A stretch of 64,000 nt of DNA, taken from contig CANTFK010000899.1 in NCBI GenBank assembly GCA_947646735.1, positions 186,001 to 250,000 of the forward strand. Reading direction: 5' to 3'. The DNA is from Peronospora farinosa. Its lineage: Eukaryota; Oomycota; Peronosporomycetes; Peronosporales; Peronosporaceae. Below are positions 42,684 to 53,147 of this stretch, in pieces. The position numbers were made by a program, and so were the translations under genes. The first letter of the stretch is position 1. Each line of letters starts with the position of its first letter. The notes under the pieces were generated by a model. The model had not been told where the DNA came from. It worked only from the letters and a program-made list of their open reading frames with translations, and did no database searches.

Positions 42684-44180
42684 TTACTCGTGGGCATCTT
42701 TGCTCGAAAGAATCACCTCCATCGCATGCCAAACATCGAGCCTCCCGTAGCCAAAGATGTTGTTTGGAAAGGTAGAGGCTGAAGTGTTGCCACAGGATAA
42801 GTAAAAGGAGGCATTGTGTACGATGCTTTCGTCCCTAACGGTCGATGTAGTCAATGTAGCCCAAACCTGGCTATAAGTTAGCCCGGGTTTTGCACTCAGA
42901 AGCAGCGCGACTGCTCCAGCAACGTGTGGTGATGCCATACTTGTTCCAGACGTGATAGCGTAGACATTGTCTCTTGTCCACCAAGCTGAGTAAATTCCAA
43001 CTCCTGGAGCCACAATGTCCGGTTTAATTCGACTTTCAAGCGACGGCCCTGTAGAGCTTCTCGGAAACAGAAAATCTCCAGAGTCGGTTGCACCCACTCC
43101 AATCACATTGTTTTCACTTCCAGGCGAGTACAGCGTTCTGCACATTTTCAACGATCCCCCGTTGCCTATGGAAAAAATTGGGATGATCCCAGCCGCTTGC
43201 CACGCTGCAATAACTGCACTGAAGTTTGCAGTCCCACGAGATATCCCCCAACTGTTGTTTACGATACGAGGAGCTTTGCTGCAATTTGCGTTGATGCCCT
43301 TTGGATCCGTTGGGCATAGAACAAATTGGGCACAAGCGAGCAAACTTGATTCTAGACACGACGTAAAGCTTCGGCAGCCTCGACAAGCGATCCATTCTGC
43401 CCTTGGTGCTACTCCAATGCCTGTCGTACCAACAATTGAACCTAATACATGCGTTCCATGGCCTGACAAGTCAAACGGAGTCGCACTTTTGGTTTCCGGA
43501 TCAAACCACCCGTAATCACCTCGAAAGTTTGATCGTAACACCTCGTGTGTTGCACGAGCGCCAGTATCGATCGTTGCGATGGTGACATTCAAGCCCATAA
43601 AGCCTTGCGCCCACACAGCCTCTGCACCAATTTTCTCGACACTCCACGTCTGGATGTTCGTTCCAGACTCAGCGTTTGCATCCAAATGTTCCGCATGGAA
43701 GTGATCTCCCATTGTCAGGACAAACTGCTCGTGAATTTCTGCAATTGACGATTCGACTTTCAATTGCTGCAACAACTCGATGGTAGCGTCGGTTATATAC
43801 ATTTGATTCGAGATCCACAGCGTTGTTGAGGACGAAAACGTTTTGGTAGTCCTGGTTTTTTGGTCAAGAAGTGCCTTCAGCGGCTGTTGCGCTTTCGCGG
43901 CAACATTTCGGAGAGAGTCTACGACTTGAGCTATTCGAATATCTCGTGGTACCGAATTGGACTGTGAAGCCAAGAAAACATCAGCTTCTTGCAGTGCTGA
44001 GGCAGTTCCATCGCGCATTGTCACTATTAAATTGATTGAAGGCTTTTCTTGAAGCCTGCGATAGACATTAGGGTGAATGTGAGGCCTCGGATGAACTTGA
44101 GCCGCTTTCGGTACGTTTCGTCGTGTGCTGAAAGCGAAAACCACGTAAACGTACAACACTCCGAGAAGTCTTGTCATCAT
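42684..44180 (-). CDS. Secreted subtilisin-like serine protease (S8)
   Basis: 498 residues, single exon. The N-terminus has a hydrophobic signal peptide (LLGVLYVYVVFAFS) followed by a propeptide of about 150 residues (NLIVTMRDGTASALQ...). The catalytic triad is intact: Asp in NVTIATIDTGARATHE, His in DLSGHGTHVLGSIVG and Ser in TSGTSMASPHVAGAVALLL, with the oxyanion Asn in RIVNNSWGIS. Several Cys pairs (IACRGCRSFTSC, LLACAQFVLC) suggest disulfides in an exported enzyme. The N-glycosylation sites NVT, NCS, NFS, NAS and NTS fit secretion. In a plant-associated oomycete it could act outside the cell, but that is inference. Confidence 0.92.
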   Translation of the reverse strand: MMTRLLGVLYVYVVFAFSTRRNVPKAAQVHPRPHIHPNVYRRLQEKPSINLIVTMRDGTASALQEADVFLASQSNSVPRDIRIAQVVDSLRNVAAKAQQPLKALLDQKTRTTKTFSSSTTLWISNQMYITDATIELLQQLKVESSIAEIHEQFVLTMGDHFHAEHLDANAESGTNIQTWSVEKIGAEAVWAQGFMGLNVTIATIDTGARATHEVLRSNFRGDYGWFDPETKSATPFDLSGHGTHVLGSIVGTTGIGVAPRAEWIACRGCRSFTSCLESSLLACAQFVLCPTDPKGINANCSKAPRIVNNSWGISRGTANFSAVIAAWQAAGIIPIFSIGNGGSLKMCRTLYSPGSENNVIGVGATDSGDFLFPRSSTGPSLESRIKPDIVAPGVGIYSAWWTRDNVYAITSGTSMASPHVAGAVALLLSAKPGLTYSQVWATLTTSTVRDESIVHNASFYLSCGNTSASTFPNNIFGYGRLDVWHAMEVILSSKDAHE

Positions 44181-44910
44181 GGGTATTGGTGGGCAGGGCT
44201 GAGTCTACAAACTGCAATTCAAGAATGACAAATACGTGCTGGCTTGCAGTTGTAGCAAGTTATACAATTCCCTGTGTGTGATATAGTATTTTGATCACCA
44301 GGGGAGGCTTCCCGTAACCACTCAGCATATTAAGCATTATTAGACCAACGTTGACCTAAAGTTTTGTTGCCGGTATATCCTCTCGATCTTTGAGGAAGAT
44401 TACTTTTGGTCGCATGGGCTCTGTACGACAATACTGCTTTCAAAAGATGCAGTGTAAGGTTGTGCATTATGTTTTAGGTAGAGATGATAGTTTGCAATGA
44501 CATGTAGGGACGCTCAAAGGTCTTACTTGCAGTTAACAATCTCTGACATTGCAGAATCACCGCTATGGAAACAAAAGACTAAACTCGCTGGACGAAACAT
44601 CTGACCAGAAGATCCTTACAGACACGGTCACTTAGCGAGTCAAATTAGAATTTTTCTATAAAGTCCTTAGCTATAATGAGTGACCTGCAATACGGCAGGC
44701 AACTGAAGCGGGCACTTTTAACTGATCGCAATCATTCCACTACGGCTTGAAATGATTGCAACCCCTCTATATAATGACCATGCGACGGAGCTACCACTCG
44801 AGAAACTTCCATTCATCCGATTGGCTCCAGGGCGCGTGGCCTGCCTGGTGGTAGATGCAATACCGGTTTTTTTACCGTTTAGAACTTCCAGTCATTTGCT
44901 AATTTGCTCG
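44181..44910. other. Divergent promoter region
   Basis: The spacer between the subtilase start (minus) and the carrier start (plus). It holds the core promoter of the carrier at its right end; nothing else recognised. Confidence 0.5.
44892..44905 (+). promoter_or_regulatory. Oomycete core promoter that fixes the carrier start
   Basis: TCATTTGCTAATTT matches TCATTYYNCAWTTT at 12 of 14 positions and lies only 6-19 bp before the ATG at 44911. Transcription starting here would exclude the in-frame ATG at 44752, supporting 44911 as the true start. Confidence 0.55.
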
Positions 44911-45978
44911 ATGGAGATTAACGTCCAAGACACGGTCAAGAAAGCTGCTGCAGCGTCCTTTGGTGCGCTTCTCACGTCGCTTTTTGTCACGCCATTGGAC
45001 GTAGTTAAAGTACGTATTCAGTCCCAGATCCAGACGTTTCCATGTCCATCCACGACGCTCGCTGATTTACGTGTGACACACTCAAGTGTCGGTACGTCGG
45101 TTGCAACTGTCATTGAACATTGTCGCTGTCGTAGTCGCTGCGTTTGCAATCGTTGCATCACTCGTCCATTGGATTCCCAGTTTCAGACTTTACGACGTGG
45201 AGGAAATGCTCCATTAGCCATGCGGATGTCGTGCTCTCGGACCGTAACACCTCCTTTGCTTCACGGCACATTTCATACATTACGTCATATATTTCAAACG
45301 GAAGGACTTAAAGGACTATTTGCAGGTTTATCTCCTGCTATGGCCATTGCAGTTCCATCTACTGTATTGTATTATATGTCGTATGATTTATTATTACATG
45401 AGGGATATCAAAAATTGCCACAAGTAGAAGGTTTTGTGCCATTAATGGCAGGTACGACAGCTAGAATTGTTGCAGCTTCGACGACATCACCTATTGAACT
45501 AATTAGGACGAGGATGCAGAGTGAGAATGCAGGAACAAGTATGTTGATGACGTTTCAACAAGCAGTGAAGCGTGGAGGTTATGTGTCATTGTTGAATGGA
45601 TTGGGAGCTACATTGGCACGTGATGTACCATTTTCAGCCATTTATTGGACATCCTATGAGAATCTTCAGAGAAGATTAAATACAACGGAGTATGAACTTA
45701 CAAGGACGCAGAGAGCATTTGTATGCGGTGCAGTATCTGGAGCTATTGCTGCAACGGTAACGACTCCATTTGATGTGGTCAAGACGCTACAGCAAGTGTC
45801 CATGACGACACAAGAATCACAGGCGTCCGGGGTACAGGTGTTTCGACAGGTGGTGGCTAGCAAGGGTTTAAGTGGAGCGTTTACGGGACTTGGTGCACGT
45901 CTTGCGCGGGTAGCACCATCCTGCGCCATTATGATTTCGTGCTATGAGCTTGGAAAGGAGAAACTCTGTATTGCATGA
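44911..45978 (+). CDS. SLC25A39/40-type mitochondrial carrier
   Basis: 355 residues, single exon. Three mitochondrial-carrier repeats with signatures TPLDVVKVRIQ, SPIELIRTRMQ and TPFDVVKTLQQ. The first matrix loop is long and Cys-rich (HCRCRSRCVCNRC), as in SLC25A39/40 and yeast Mtm1, which import glutathione into mitochondria and, in animals, sense iron-sulfur status through loop cysteines. Repeat 2 contains GLFAGLSPAMAIAVPSTVLYY and repeat 3 GLGARLARVAPSCAIMISCYE. The start at Met54 of the longer open frame is preferred because the carrier fold begins there and a core promoter lies just upstream. Confidence 0.9.
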   Translation: MEINVQDTVKKAAAASFGALLTSLFVTPLDVVKVRIQSQIQTFPCPSTTLADLRVTHSSVGTSVATVIEHCRCRSRCVCNRCITRPLDSQFQTLRRGGNAPLAMRMSCSRTVTPPLLHGTFHTLRHIFQTEGLKGLFAGLSPAMAIAVPSTVLYYMSYDLLLHEGYQKLPQVEGFVPLMAGTTARIVAASTTSPIELIRTRMQSENAGTSMLMTFQQAVKRGGYVSLLNGLGATLARDVPFSAIYWTSYENLQRRLNTTEYELTRTQRAFVCGAVSGAIAATVTTPFDVVKTLQQVSMTTQESQASGVQVFRQVVASKGLSGAFTGLGARLARVAPSCAIMISCYELGKEKLCIA

Positions 45979-47283
45979 GGTGGTGATGTAACTGGAGGTC
46001 ACTTGTTGGAGGGTATGCAGGGTTTTACATCAAGAAGTGCTTGGTTGCGAAACAATACGGCCCGATATTTAATGAAATGGAAGGTGCGGGTCTCTTCTTG
46101 GTCTTTGCAAAACAATGAAGATGTCTGCTTGTTTTCAAGCTACGCTGTGATCTGTATGTAGATTATGAAAAAGCTTTAAACACTTTTTTTGGTTTGTCGT
46201 AGGTAGCAAAGCGTTGGATCTCGAATTACATTCATTGTATCACTGAGGATGAATTAACAGCAGAACTCGGGTGTTGAGCAAAACGTCGCACGAGCGATGC
46301 ATTCTATTTTGTCTTTAGCTTCTGCTCTGCACTACTTAATCATGCATCGTAAACGCGTAGCAAACTTATCGTACCACGTCGTTTTTCACGGTCTACAACG
46401 CTTATTTCTGCTCCTGCAACTCGCGCCTAACGCTGAGATCGTAGCAATTTGAAGCATGAAACTAAAGTGGTGATGTTCATCGGTCACTTGCATGACTTGA
46501 TTCCATTACATTTTGTGAATGTCACCTGCTCAAGCGTCACATCAAAACGCGATCATGCCGACCGACAGCGAAGTGAAAACTTGATAGTGAATGCGTACCG
46601 TCAACGTTTTAGAGTGCACCTACCGGCTGTGCCGATGTCTCGTACACGTACATCTCGAATGCTTTTCGATGACTACGCATTTGTTGTACATCTTGCACTC
46701 TTCTACCTTTTAGCACTGAAGCTCGTACCATCGACAACGGGCAAGTCTGCAAGTCTGCTGCATAGATCTAGGCCGAAGACGACTTTTAGCCGCATGAAGC
46801 AAACTTGAAAACTACCAAACTTGTAGCCTATAAGAAAGCAAGCATTTCTTTGTGTACTTGTGCCCCAAAGTCAGCGATAGTTCTGAAGACAAGAACATCC
46901 GCATCACTCAAGAATTCTTCAAAGTAGACTTTTACAAACGTGTAATGGTTTAGGCCCATGATAATGTCTTCACGCTAGTCATTCGTTTGGCGACCAGGGC
47001 ATGACATTTTTCGTTTTCTTTGCTTGCAAGGCAAATGTCCGCGTAAAGTTAATCGACTTCCGCTGCACATTCAACACCTGCATCAAGCACTTGTTCGACG
47101 ATCGTGTAGTCACTGTTTAAGTCATCCGGGCGAGGCTTCACAATCCATCGATTACATCGTCAGGTGCCACATAGCCCATTCTTTCGTATTACATGGCATA
47201 ATCGTTCTTTGGCCTTGACCAAAGGCAGTCGATAAGCTGGTCGGGTGCGTGCGACTTAAGATGTAGCGACGGCTTATGACATA
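45979..47283. other. 1.3 kb convergent intergenic region
   Basis: Between the stops of the carrier and hydrolase genes. A 119-codon open stretch (46449-46808, plus strand) has no recognisable domain and is not called. Nothing else seen. Confidence 0.45.
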
Positions 47284-49032
47284 TTACTTCGCAACCTTGT
47301 CGGTGGCTAAATCATCCTCTCCGCCACTAGAATGGTCAATACTTAATCGTCGAGCCAATTCTGCATCAGAAAGAATACTTGACGCAGTACTCTTCATCGA
47401 AGAAACCAGAATCGCTGAATCTACTGCTTCTGCACCTGCATCAAACCTACTACCTTCGCTACGGCGTCGGCCTTTAGGTGTAGGTGAGCTCATTTCTGCT
47501 TTTGTAGCCCCACTTGCGTCAGAAGTGGTCAATGGTGATGACACGATAGATGCTTCTGCACGCGCTTTACTATCTGACGTAGTTTCCTTCACTTCTTCTT
47601 CACATGCTGGTACTGCGGGGCACTGCTGCCTGTCATCGGTTGCTTGCTTGCTAAATCGTCTATAGCGAGCATAAAGCTTGAGAACGAGATCCACCATGTC
47701 CTTCTTCTCAATACATGTAACATCGCTGAATCCAGCACGATCAATACACTGCTTCAGCTCCTTCACCGACATCTTGTGCACAGCCTCAATTGAAACGCCT
47801 GACTCCAGTGGATTCTTGTACACTCGTGATGGTTTCTTGCGATTTGGAGGTGTCTTTTTATCCGGTTCCCTCGATTGTACTTGCTGCTGCTGCGTTGGTG
47901 ACAAATCAAAAGTCGACAGATCGTCTGGCAGCGGCATCAGCCCAACCATATTTCTCAGGAACTGCAATGCTTGGATAAAGAAGTTGAACGGCCGCGGACT
48001 GTTGTGACCTCCAGGGAACTTAAACAGTTGATTGGGACCATTGTGAAGTTTATACAACGCCTCAACATGATGTGGCCCCACCAGTTCATCTTGCAATCCC
48101 ACGACAAAAAAGGCGGGCACCGCACATTTGTGAATTTTAACAATGGGCTTTAACTTGAACATATCAAACTTGGCTCTCTTCTTGACATCCCGTTGAATGA
48201 GTTTCATAACCAGCTTCACAGCAATCTTAGGTACGCCAAGCTTTCCATCTTCCACCAATTCAGTCGCTAGTTTCGGTAAGCTTGAAAACGGCGAGTCCAG
48301 CACCATGGCACTCACCGACGGATTTGATTCTGCATACAATAATGCCGCAACTGCTCCCATACTGCGTCCCCAAAGACACAACTTGGAAGCTTCTCCAGTA
48401 TTTTGTATATACTGTACTGCCATAGCAATGTCCGTTTGCTCATGGAACCCGAGCGACACGTACTTGCCTTCCGACAGTCCAGAGCCCGAGAAATCCAGTG
48501 CAAACACCGTAAAACCTGCTGGTAATGCATACATGACAATCTCTAGAGCTCCAAGCCGGCAGGAACTGTTCCCATGGAGCACCACAATGCACGGTCGCTT
48601 GTCCTGTTCCTGTACTTGTCCTTTTTTAGGCTTCCGTAACTTCCACCAACTGCATTCGAGCGTGAAACCCGCCGGGTTCTTGAGCTTTAGATCTACACGT
48701 TGCACTGAAACATTTCCAAATTGTGCACGCTTTGGACCGAGCTCCGACGGTGCGTATTGGGACCTTAAAGGACGGATCACTGTATTCACAAGACCTTCGT
48801 AACCTTCTTTCACCATGGACCACAAGCCACGACGATCGTGTGCTGTTGCTGGCACAAGAAGAAGAGATAAAGGGCTACAACTTCAGCTAAGTGGATAGAG
48901 AGATGAATAAGGATCAAGAAACAGAAAGAGCTTACCGGAATCGTCCATCCAAAGTGCTTCAAAGTCACAAGATGCCGTCTTATTTTGAACCTCTTTTTTG
49001 AAGCTGTGTCCGAAACGTTGTGTCCCTGTCAT
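47284..49032 (-). CDS. Alpha/beta hydrolase with long C-terminal extension
   Basis: Two exons: 49032-48936 and 48848-47284 (87-bp intron, GTAAGC...TGCCAG), giving 553 residues. The hydrolase core (about residues 75-320) has HGNSSCRLGALE (oxyanion region), FALDFSGSGLSEG, nucleophile elbow CLWGRSMGAVAALLYAE (Ser), acid VVGLQDELVGP (Asp) and FPGGHNSPRP (His). This is close to serine-aminopeptidase-like / ABHD13-17-type hydrolases. The extension holds a short helical domain (VHKMSVKELKQCIDRAGFSD, MVDLVLKLYARYR) resembling a SAP/HeH-like fold, then a Ser-rich tail. The substrate is unknown. Exon 1 was found by frame and splice signals; Met46 (48816), which lies in exon 2, is an alternative start. 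Confidence 0.85.
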
Positions 49033-49175
49033 TTATTTTTTGTTTTGTGGTATTATGATTTGGTGTCAAAGTTGTGTATATTCATGTAAACTTGATGACT
49101 CACTCGCTTTTCGAGAGTGTGTAATCAAAAAATAGAACAACATTTCGATGGACGTGATGGTTGCCGATGATTGGT

Positions 49176-50807
49176 TCACGTGCAACGTCTGTTTGGGGTG
49201 GCCTTGATGGTAGCTATAGCAGCTTTTTTGAGTGGTCTGGCAAAGTTGAGCGTCTGCTGTGACCAGAGCGTAGCTGTCAAGACCACAATGGCACCACATT
49301 GGTGCGAAATTGCAAGTGGAATTGGCACGCAATTGATCAGTGTCGTGATGCCCAGCAATACTTGACCACCAACAGCAGTCAATGCCATGTTCAGTGCATT
49401 ACGTGATTGCTGTGGTAGCTGTTTCCATATGTGTGGACGGCGAGCCATTGCATACACAGCACCGAAACCAGTGAGCGTGCTCAAAGCGAGAATACGGTGG
49501 TCCAGCTGCACGAGAGGCACGTTCTCAAAAAAGTTCTTGTACTTGGGCTCGATCACAAACAGATCGTCGGGGATCCACTGACCGTCCATCTTGGGGAAAG
49601 TGTTGTATGCCATACCGGCGTCAGTACCAGCAACAAACGCACCAGAGACAATCGTGAAGCCGAGAACAGTCGAGACGTGGCCAAGGATCTTGCGGATACG
49701 GGTCGTCTGCTTTAACACATCGGGCGAGATCATCTCACGCGTCAGTGCTGCGCGAGACGGAGGTGCGGCCAGGGTGAAGCCTGTCCACAGAAGAACTCCC
49801 AACGTCGTGAATGCAAATGCAAGCTATCGATAGTAAAAATATCAATACCCGTTAATGACCTGCCATAACAGTTTGCACTGGAACAAAAGCAAATACGTAC
49901 GTGCGTGGCGAGACGGTAGGGACTAACACGCACTTCGTTGCGCTTCTCCAGCTGCTCCTTCCCGTGCTCCCCCAGCCCACTGCGCACCATCCACCAACCT
50001 ACACCTCCTTGCGTTGCACCTAGAGCGAATAGGATGCCGAAGCGCTTGTAAAGCTCCCTCGGTAATTTCTTGCGGAGCATAAAGTAAACTAGTGGGACCG
50101 TGTAAACAAGACCGATTGTACGGCCGAGCATCCGATGGCCGTACTCCCACCAGAAAATCCTCTTAAATTCCTCCATCGTCTACACAACAAGTTCCAAATC
50201 ATAATCAGTTCGCAACCTCATCAAAGAACGTCGCACCAATCGATGACCATGTGCCACAATGCCGTACCATGTTCTGACGTTGTTTGTACTCTGGAAACTG
50301 CTTGTAAATCTCAAACTGTTCTTCCCACTCGTCTCGAGTGGTAGGTGGCAGACTACCCTGTGGTTTCCATTCTACCATGGACAACCCAGATCTAGTAAGA
50401 CGAGTAGCACCGCCAACGGCAATTGTGCTGCCAACCAAAGCCGCTGTGCCAAAGATCCAGTACGCAATCGGGCGGTTGGCTGCCACGTTCTCAATTGTAG
50501 CAGTCGAAGCCGTAAACCTCTGTACAATATCACGTGAGTATTGACAAAATGCAATAAACTACTAATCACACTTCTACAACAACATCAACAACATTGCAAT
50601 CATCAATTACTATTGCTACACACGAACCCGAGCTTTTGTGGAATGAACCCGAGCTTTTGTAAAACAAACCAGCGGCTGCTTGGTCGTTCGGGTCATCTGA
50701 CGACCAAGACATGACCATAGAGACTTTGTAGTAACAGGTAAAGCTCGTATAGGCTTCACCATTGTTTGGTAGGGACTGCCAACCAAACCGAAGCTTTTCT
50801 GCATCAT
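49176..50807 (-). CDS. COX15: COX15, haem A synthase
   Basis: Four exons, all phase 0: 50807-50622, 50519-50268, 50179-49901 and 49823-49176 (introns 102, 88 and 77 bp), giving 454 residues. Exon 1 is an Arg/Lys/Ser-rich mitochondrial presequence (MVKPIRALPVTTKSL...). Exon 2 has VGGATRLTRSGLSMVEWKP. Exon 3 has FKRIFWWEYGHRMLGRTIGLVY (haem-ligand His) and GGVGWWMVRSGL. Exon 4 has GAFVAGTDAGMAYNTFPKM, VQLDHRILALSTLTGF and AISHQCGAIVVL, with the other conserved His residues. It converts haem O to haem A for cytochrome oxidase in the inner membrane. The exon 1 donor (GTGTAG) is the least certain splice site. Confidence 0.9.
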
Positions 50808-51950
50808 ACCACCACAATGTCCAAATCAATCACAAGGTCAGTCATTTGATGGATAAGGAAGCATTTTAGCCAATGTCAATATGAAACACAAAACAACATA
50901 CAGTGGTATGAAAGCTATAAATGATGCCAAAGTGAGCGCTTCGTCGAGCTGTTTGCATGAACATCGGTCTTTTTGCTCGATTGTTCTTTTTTTAGACGAA
51001 TTTCCACCACAAAAAATGACCGGTACTTGGCTCTATTTACTTCTGTAAAACGTATCCCATAATGGAATCAAGTCAGGGTCGCGTCTCAGACGTATTCCTT
51101 GTATAAATTTATAGCTTCTTCATGCATTTTACTTACACATGGTCTTCTTTGGCCATGAGCGCTACTTGCTCGGTACTAAGTCGCTCATATGTATGCCTCA
51201 CATACCAAGTTTCCTACATGTTTTGTCTCATGTACAATCTAGCAATCTCATAAGTGGTTTGACGTCTTCACGTACCTTCGAAATCGTATGGCCGTGAAGC
51301 TATCACATGTGCGACATTTGTCTTAACAGTTGACTTTCCTCGCTCTAGCCGACGAGCTCAAGCGTGTTCATTTTGAGCGAGCTCAGCTATAGTTGGAAAA
51401 GTCAATCTTAACCTTTTTCCGAGCACCTTTCACACAAAGGTCGCACGTTTCACTTGAATACTTTGTCCGAAAGCAGTTGAAAACCCTGTACGTTATGGAA
51501 TAGACCGTATGATACGTTTTAGGATTCTCAATGAACGCTTATCTGGTCTTTTCCCGTGACTCAAGACCATGTACCGGTTGAACCAAAATTCCATGAACAC
51601 TTCAGTTGTAAACTGGAGTTTCCATATCGTAACGCATGCTCGAGAAATTCGAGTGTGTCATGTTGCAAACTTGTTGAAAACAACGTCATGTTGTTTCAAT
51701 CAGTCCAGTTCTTACGTTCTTTGCCGTCATAGCCTGTAGACTACATGACGTTTTAGCTAACGGAAGACGAGACATACACACGTTCATAGCAAGGTTCTGT
51801 CCGTTGAACTGGTTTTGAAGATGTGGTGATGGTACATGTTCATTATCCAACTTGCTCAAAAAAATTGTGACGTTCCTGTCGTCGTAGCATTCGCCGTGAC
51901 GTATTAAAGTCGAACTTCCATAGCTTGTAGTTTCAGTGTAACAACTTCAA
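50808..51950. other. 1.1 kb intergenic region
   Basis: Upstream of both COX15 (minus) and the PH-like gene (plus). No convincing gene. Several short imperfect repeats with GAGC/GCTC and CATG are seen between 51150 and 51750, but no structure is clear enough to name. Confidence 0.4.
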
Positions 51951-52930
51951 ATGGAAGGCTACATGATTCGCGTACCGATGGAAGCTTGCTTCCCAGACAC
52001 ATGTTCTGCCTGGGAACAAAAGTCCAAGACTCACCAACCTGTTCATTCGCGTGTGCTCTACTATGTGCTCGAAGAAGGCTATTTGCGCGGCTACGCGACA
52101 CCAAATGATATCAATGAACCGGTTGAATCGTTCCGGTTGACCAGCAATCGCATCAAAGTCAACACCATGTGCTCACTCAACATTTTCGAGATAAAAGCAA
52201 GAGTAGGGAGATTGCGCCTACCACAACAATGTGCCGTAAACACATTGAGCTCAGACACCAGCGAAGACGAAGACGACAGTGAGATCGAGCAAGCCGATTC
52301 GGCTGCGTTGTATATGCCCCCCACGACCACATCATCGTCTCCAAACGTGATTAACGAAAACTACCATGTCGTATTCTTCGCCGCAAACACAGATCTGGTC
52401 AAGAAATGGTCCGTAAAGCTGCTGAACTGGACTCGTTCCGTATTTGGGTCTCTCGCTGGCCACGACGAAGCAGAGCTCAGGATGGCAAAAGCAAAAATAC
52501 TTCATGCTCTGCACGCGATGAACGCTGCAAACCAGTTCCTGCGACCAGTCGAAATACCAACAACACCTCACGCCGCAATGGATTTCCCAGCAATTACGTC
52601 GGAACAAGTTAGCATCGCTGATGCGTCTATCAACCTGCCAGCGCTTGCCAATGATTCGAGTAAGCGTACACTGAACGAAACAACCAATACAATCCAGGTC
52701 ATCGACTTGGCAGACGTTGTAAAGCTCTCCGACATGTTGACACAGACACAACCGCCAAATCCGTGGTGGATAGCCTCGTTTGGAAGACACAGGAAGATTT
52801 CGTCGTATTCTCAGAGGTGTTAATGCAAGTTGCCGACTCGACATGTAGTCTGAAAACTATGATTGACGCTCCCTTGAACATTCTTGAAAGTGACAATTCA
52901 GTTGTTGTGAATATATCCATAAGATCTTGA
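51951..52930 (+). CDS. PH-like domain protein, two exons
   Basis: Exons 51951-52659 and 52746-52930, with an 86-bp intron (GTAAGC...ACACAG), give 297 residues. Splicing switches into a frame with clear protein character (VVDSLVWKTQEDFVVFSEVLMQVADS). The N-terminal part resembles a split PH fold: strands RVLYYVLEEGYLRGY and FRLTSNRIKVNTMCSLNIFEIKA, an acidic Ser/Asp/Glu loop (SSDTSEDEDDSEIEQ), then YHVVFFAANTDLVKKWSVKLLNW with the C-terminal helix Trp. The rest has no recognised family. A membrane or protein-binding adaptor role is inferred from the fold only. Confidence 0.65.
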
Positions 52931-53147
52931 GCTCTGTTATCTCGTTACGCTGCGTCCCATTCCAGGAACAAGCACAAGCTTTTTTCGGAAGGGGGGAGTA
53001 ACTTGGGAGCAGATGTTGATCCATGTTCTTTGTATCTTAGATCGTACTATATCCGTTTCATCGCCAAAGCCGCTACCGGTGCACTCGTTTTCGCAGACAT
53101 CCCCCAAATAGTCACTACCACCATGGGATAAACAACGCAAAATGGGC

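Noticed and set aside
42684..44180. Virulence effector (RXLR type)
   Set aside because: There is a signal peptide but no RXLR-EER motif; the protein is an intact subtilase, so only a general secreted-protease call is justified.
46449..46808. 119-codon open frame between the carrier and the hydrolase
   Set aside because: No domain, no promoter match and atypical composition; it looks like a chance frame in intergenic DNA.
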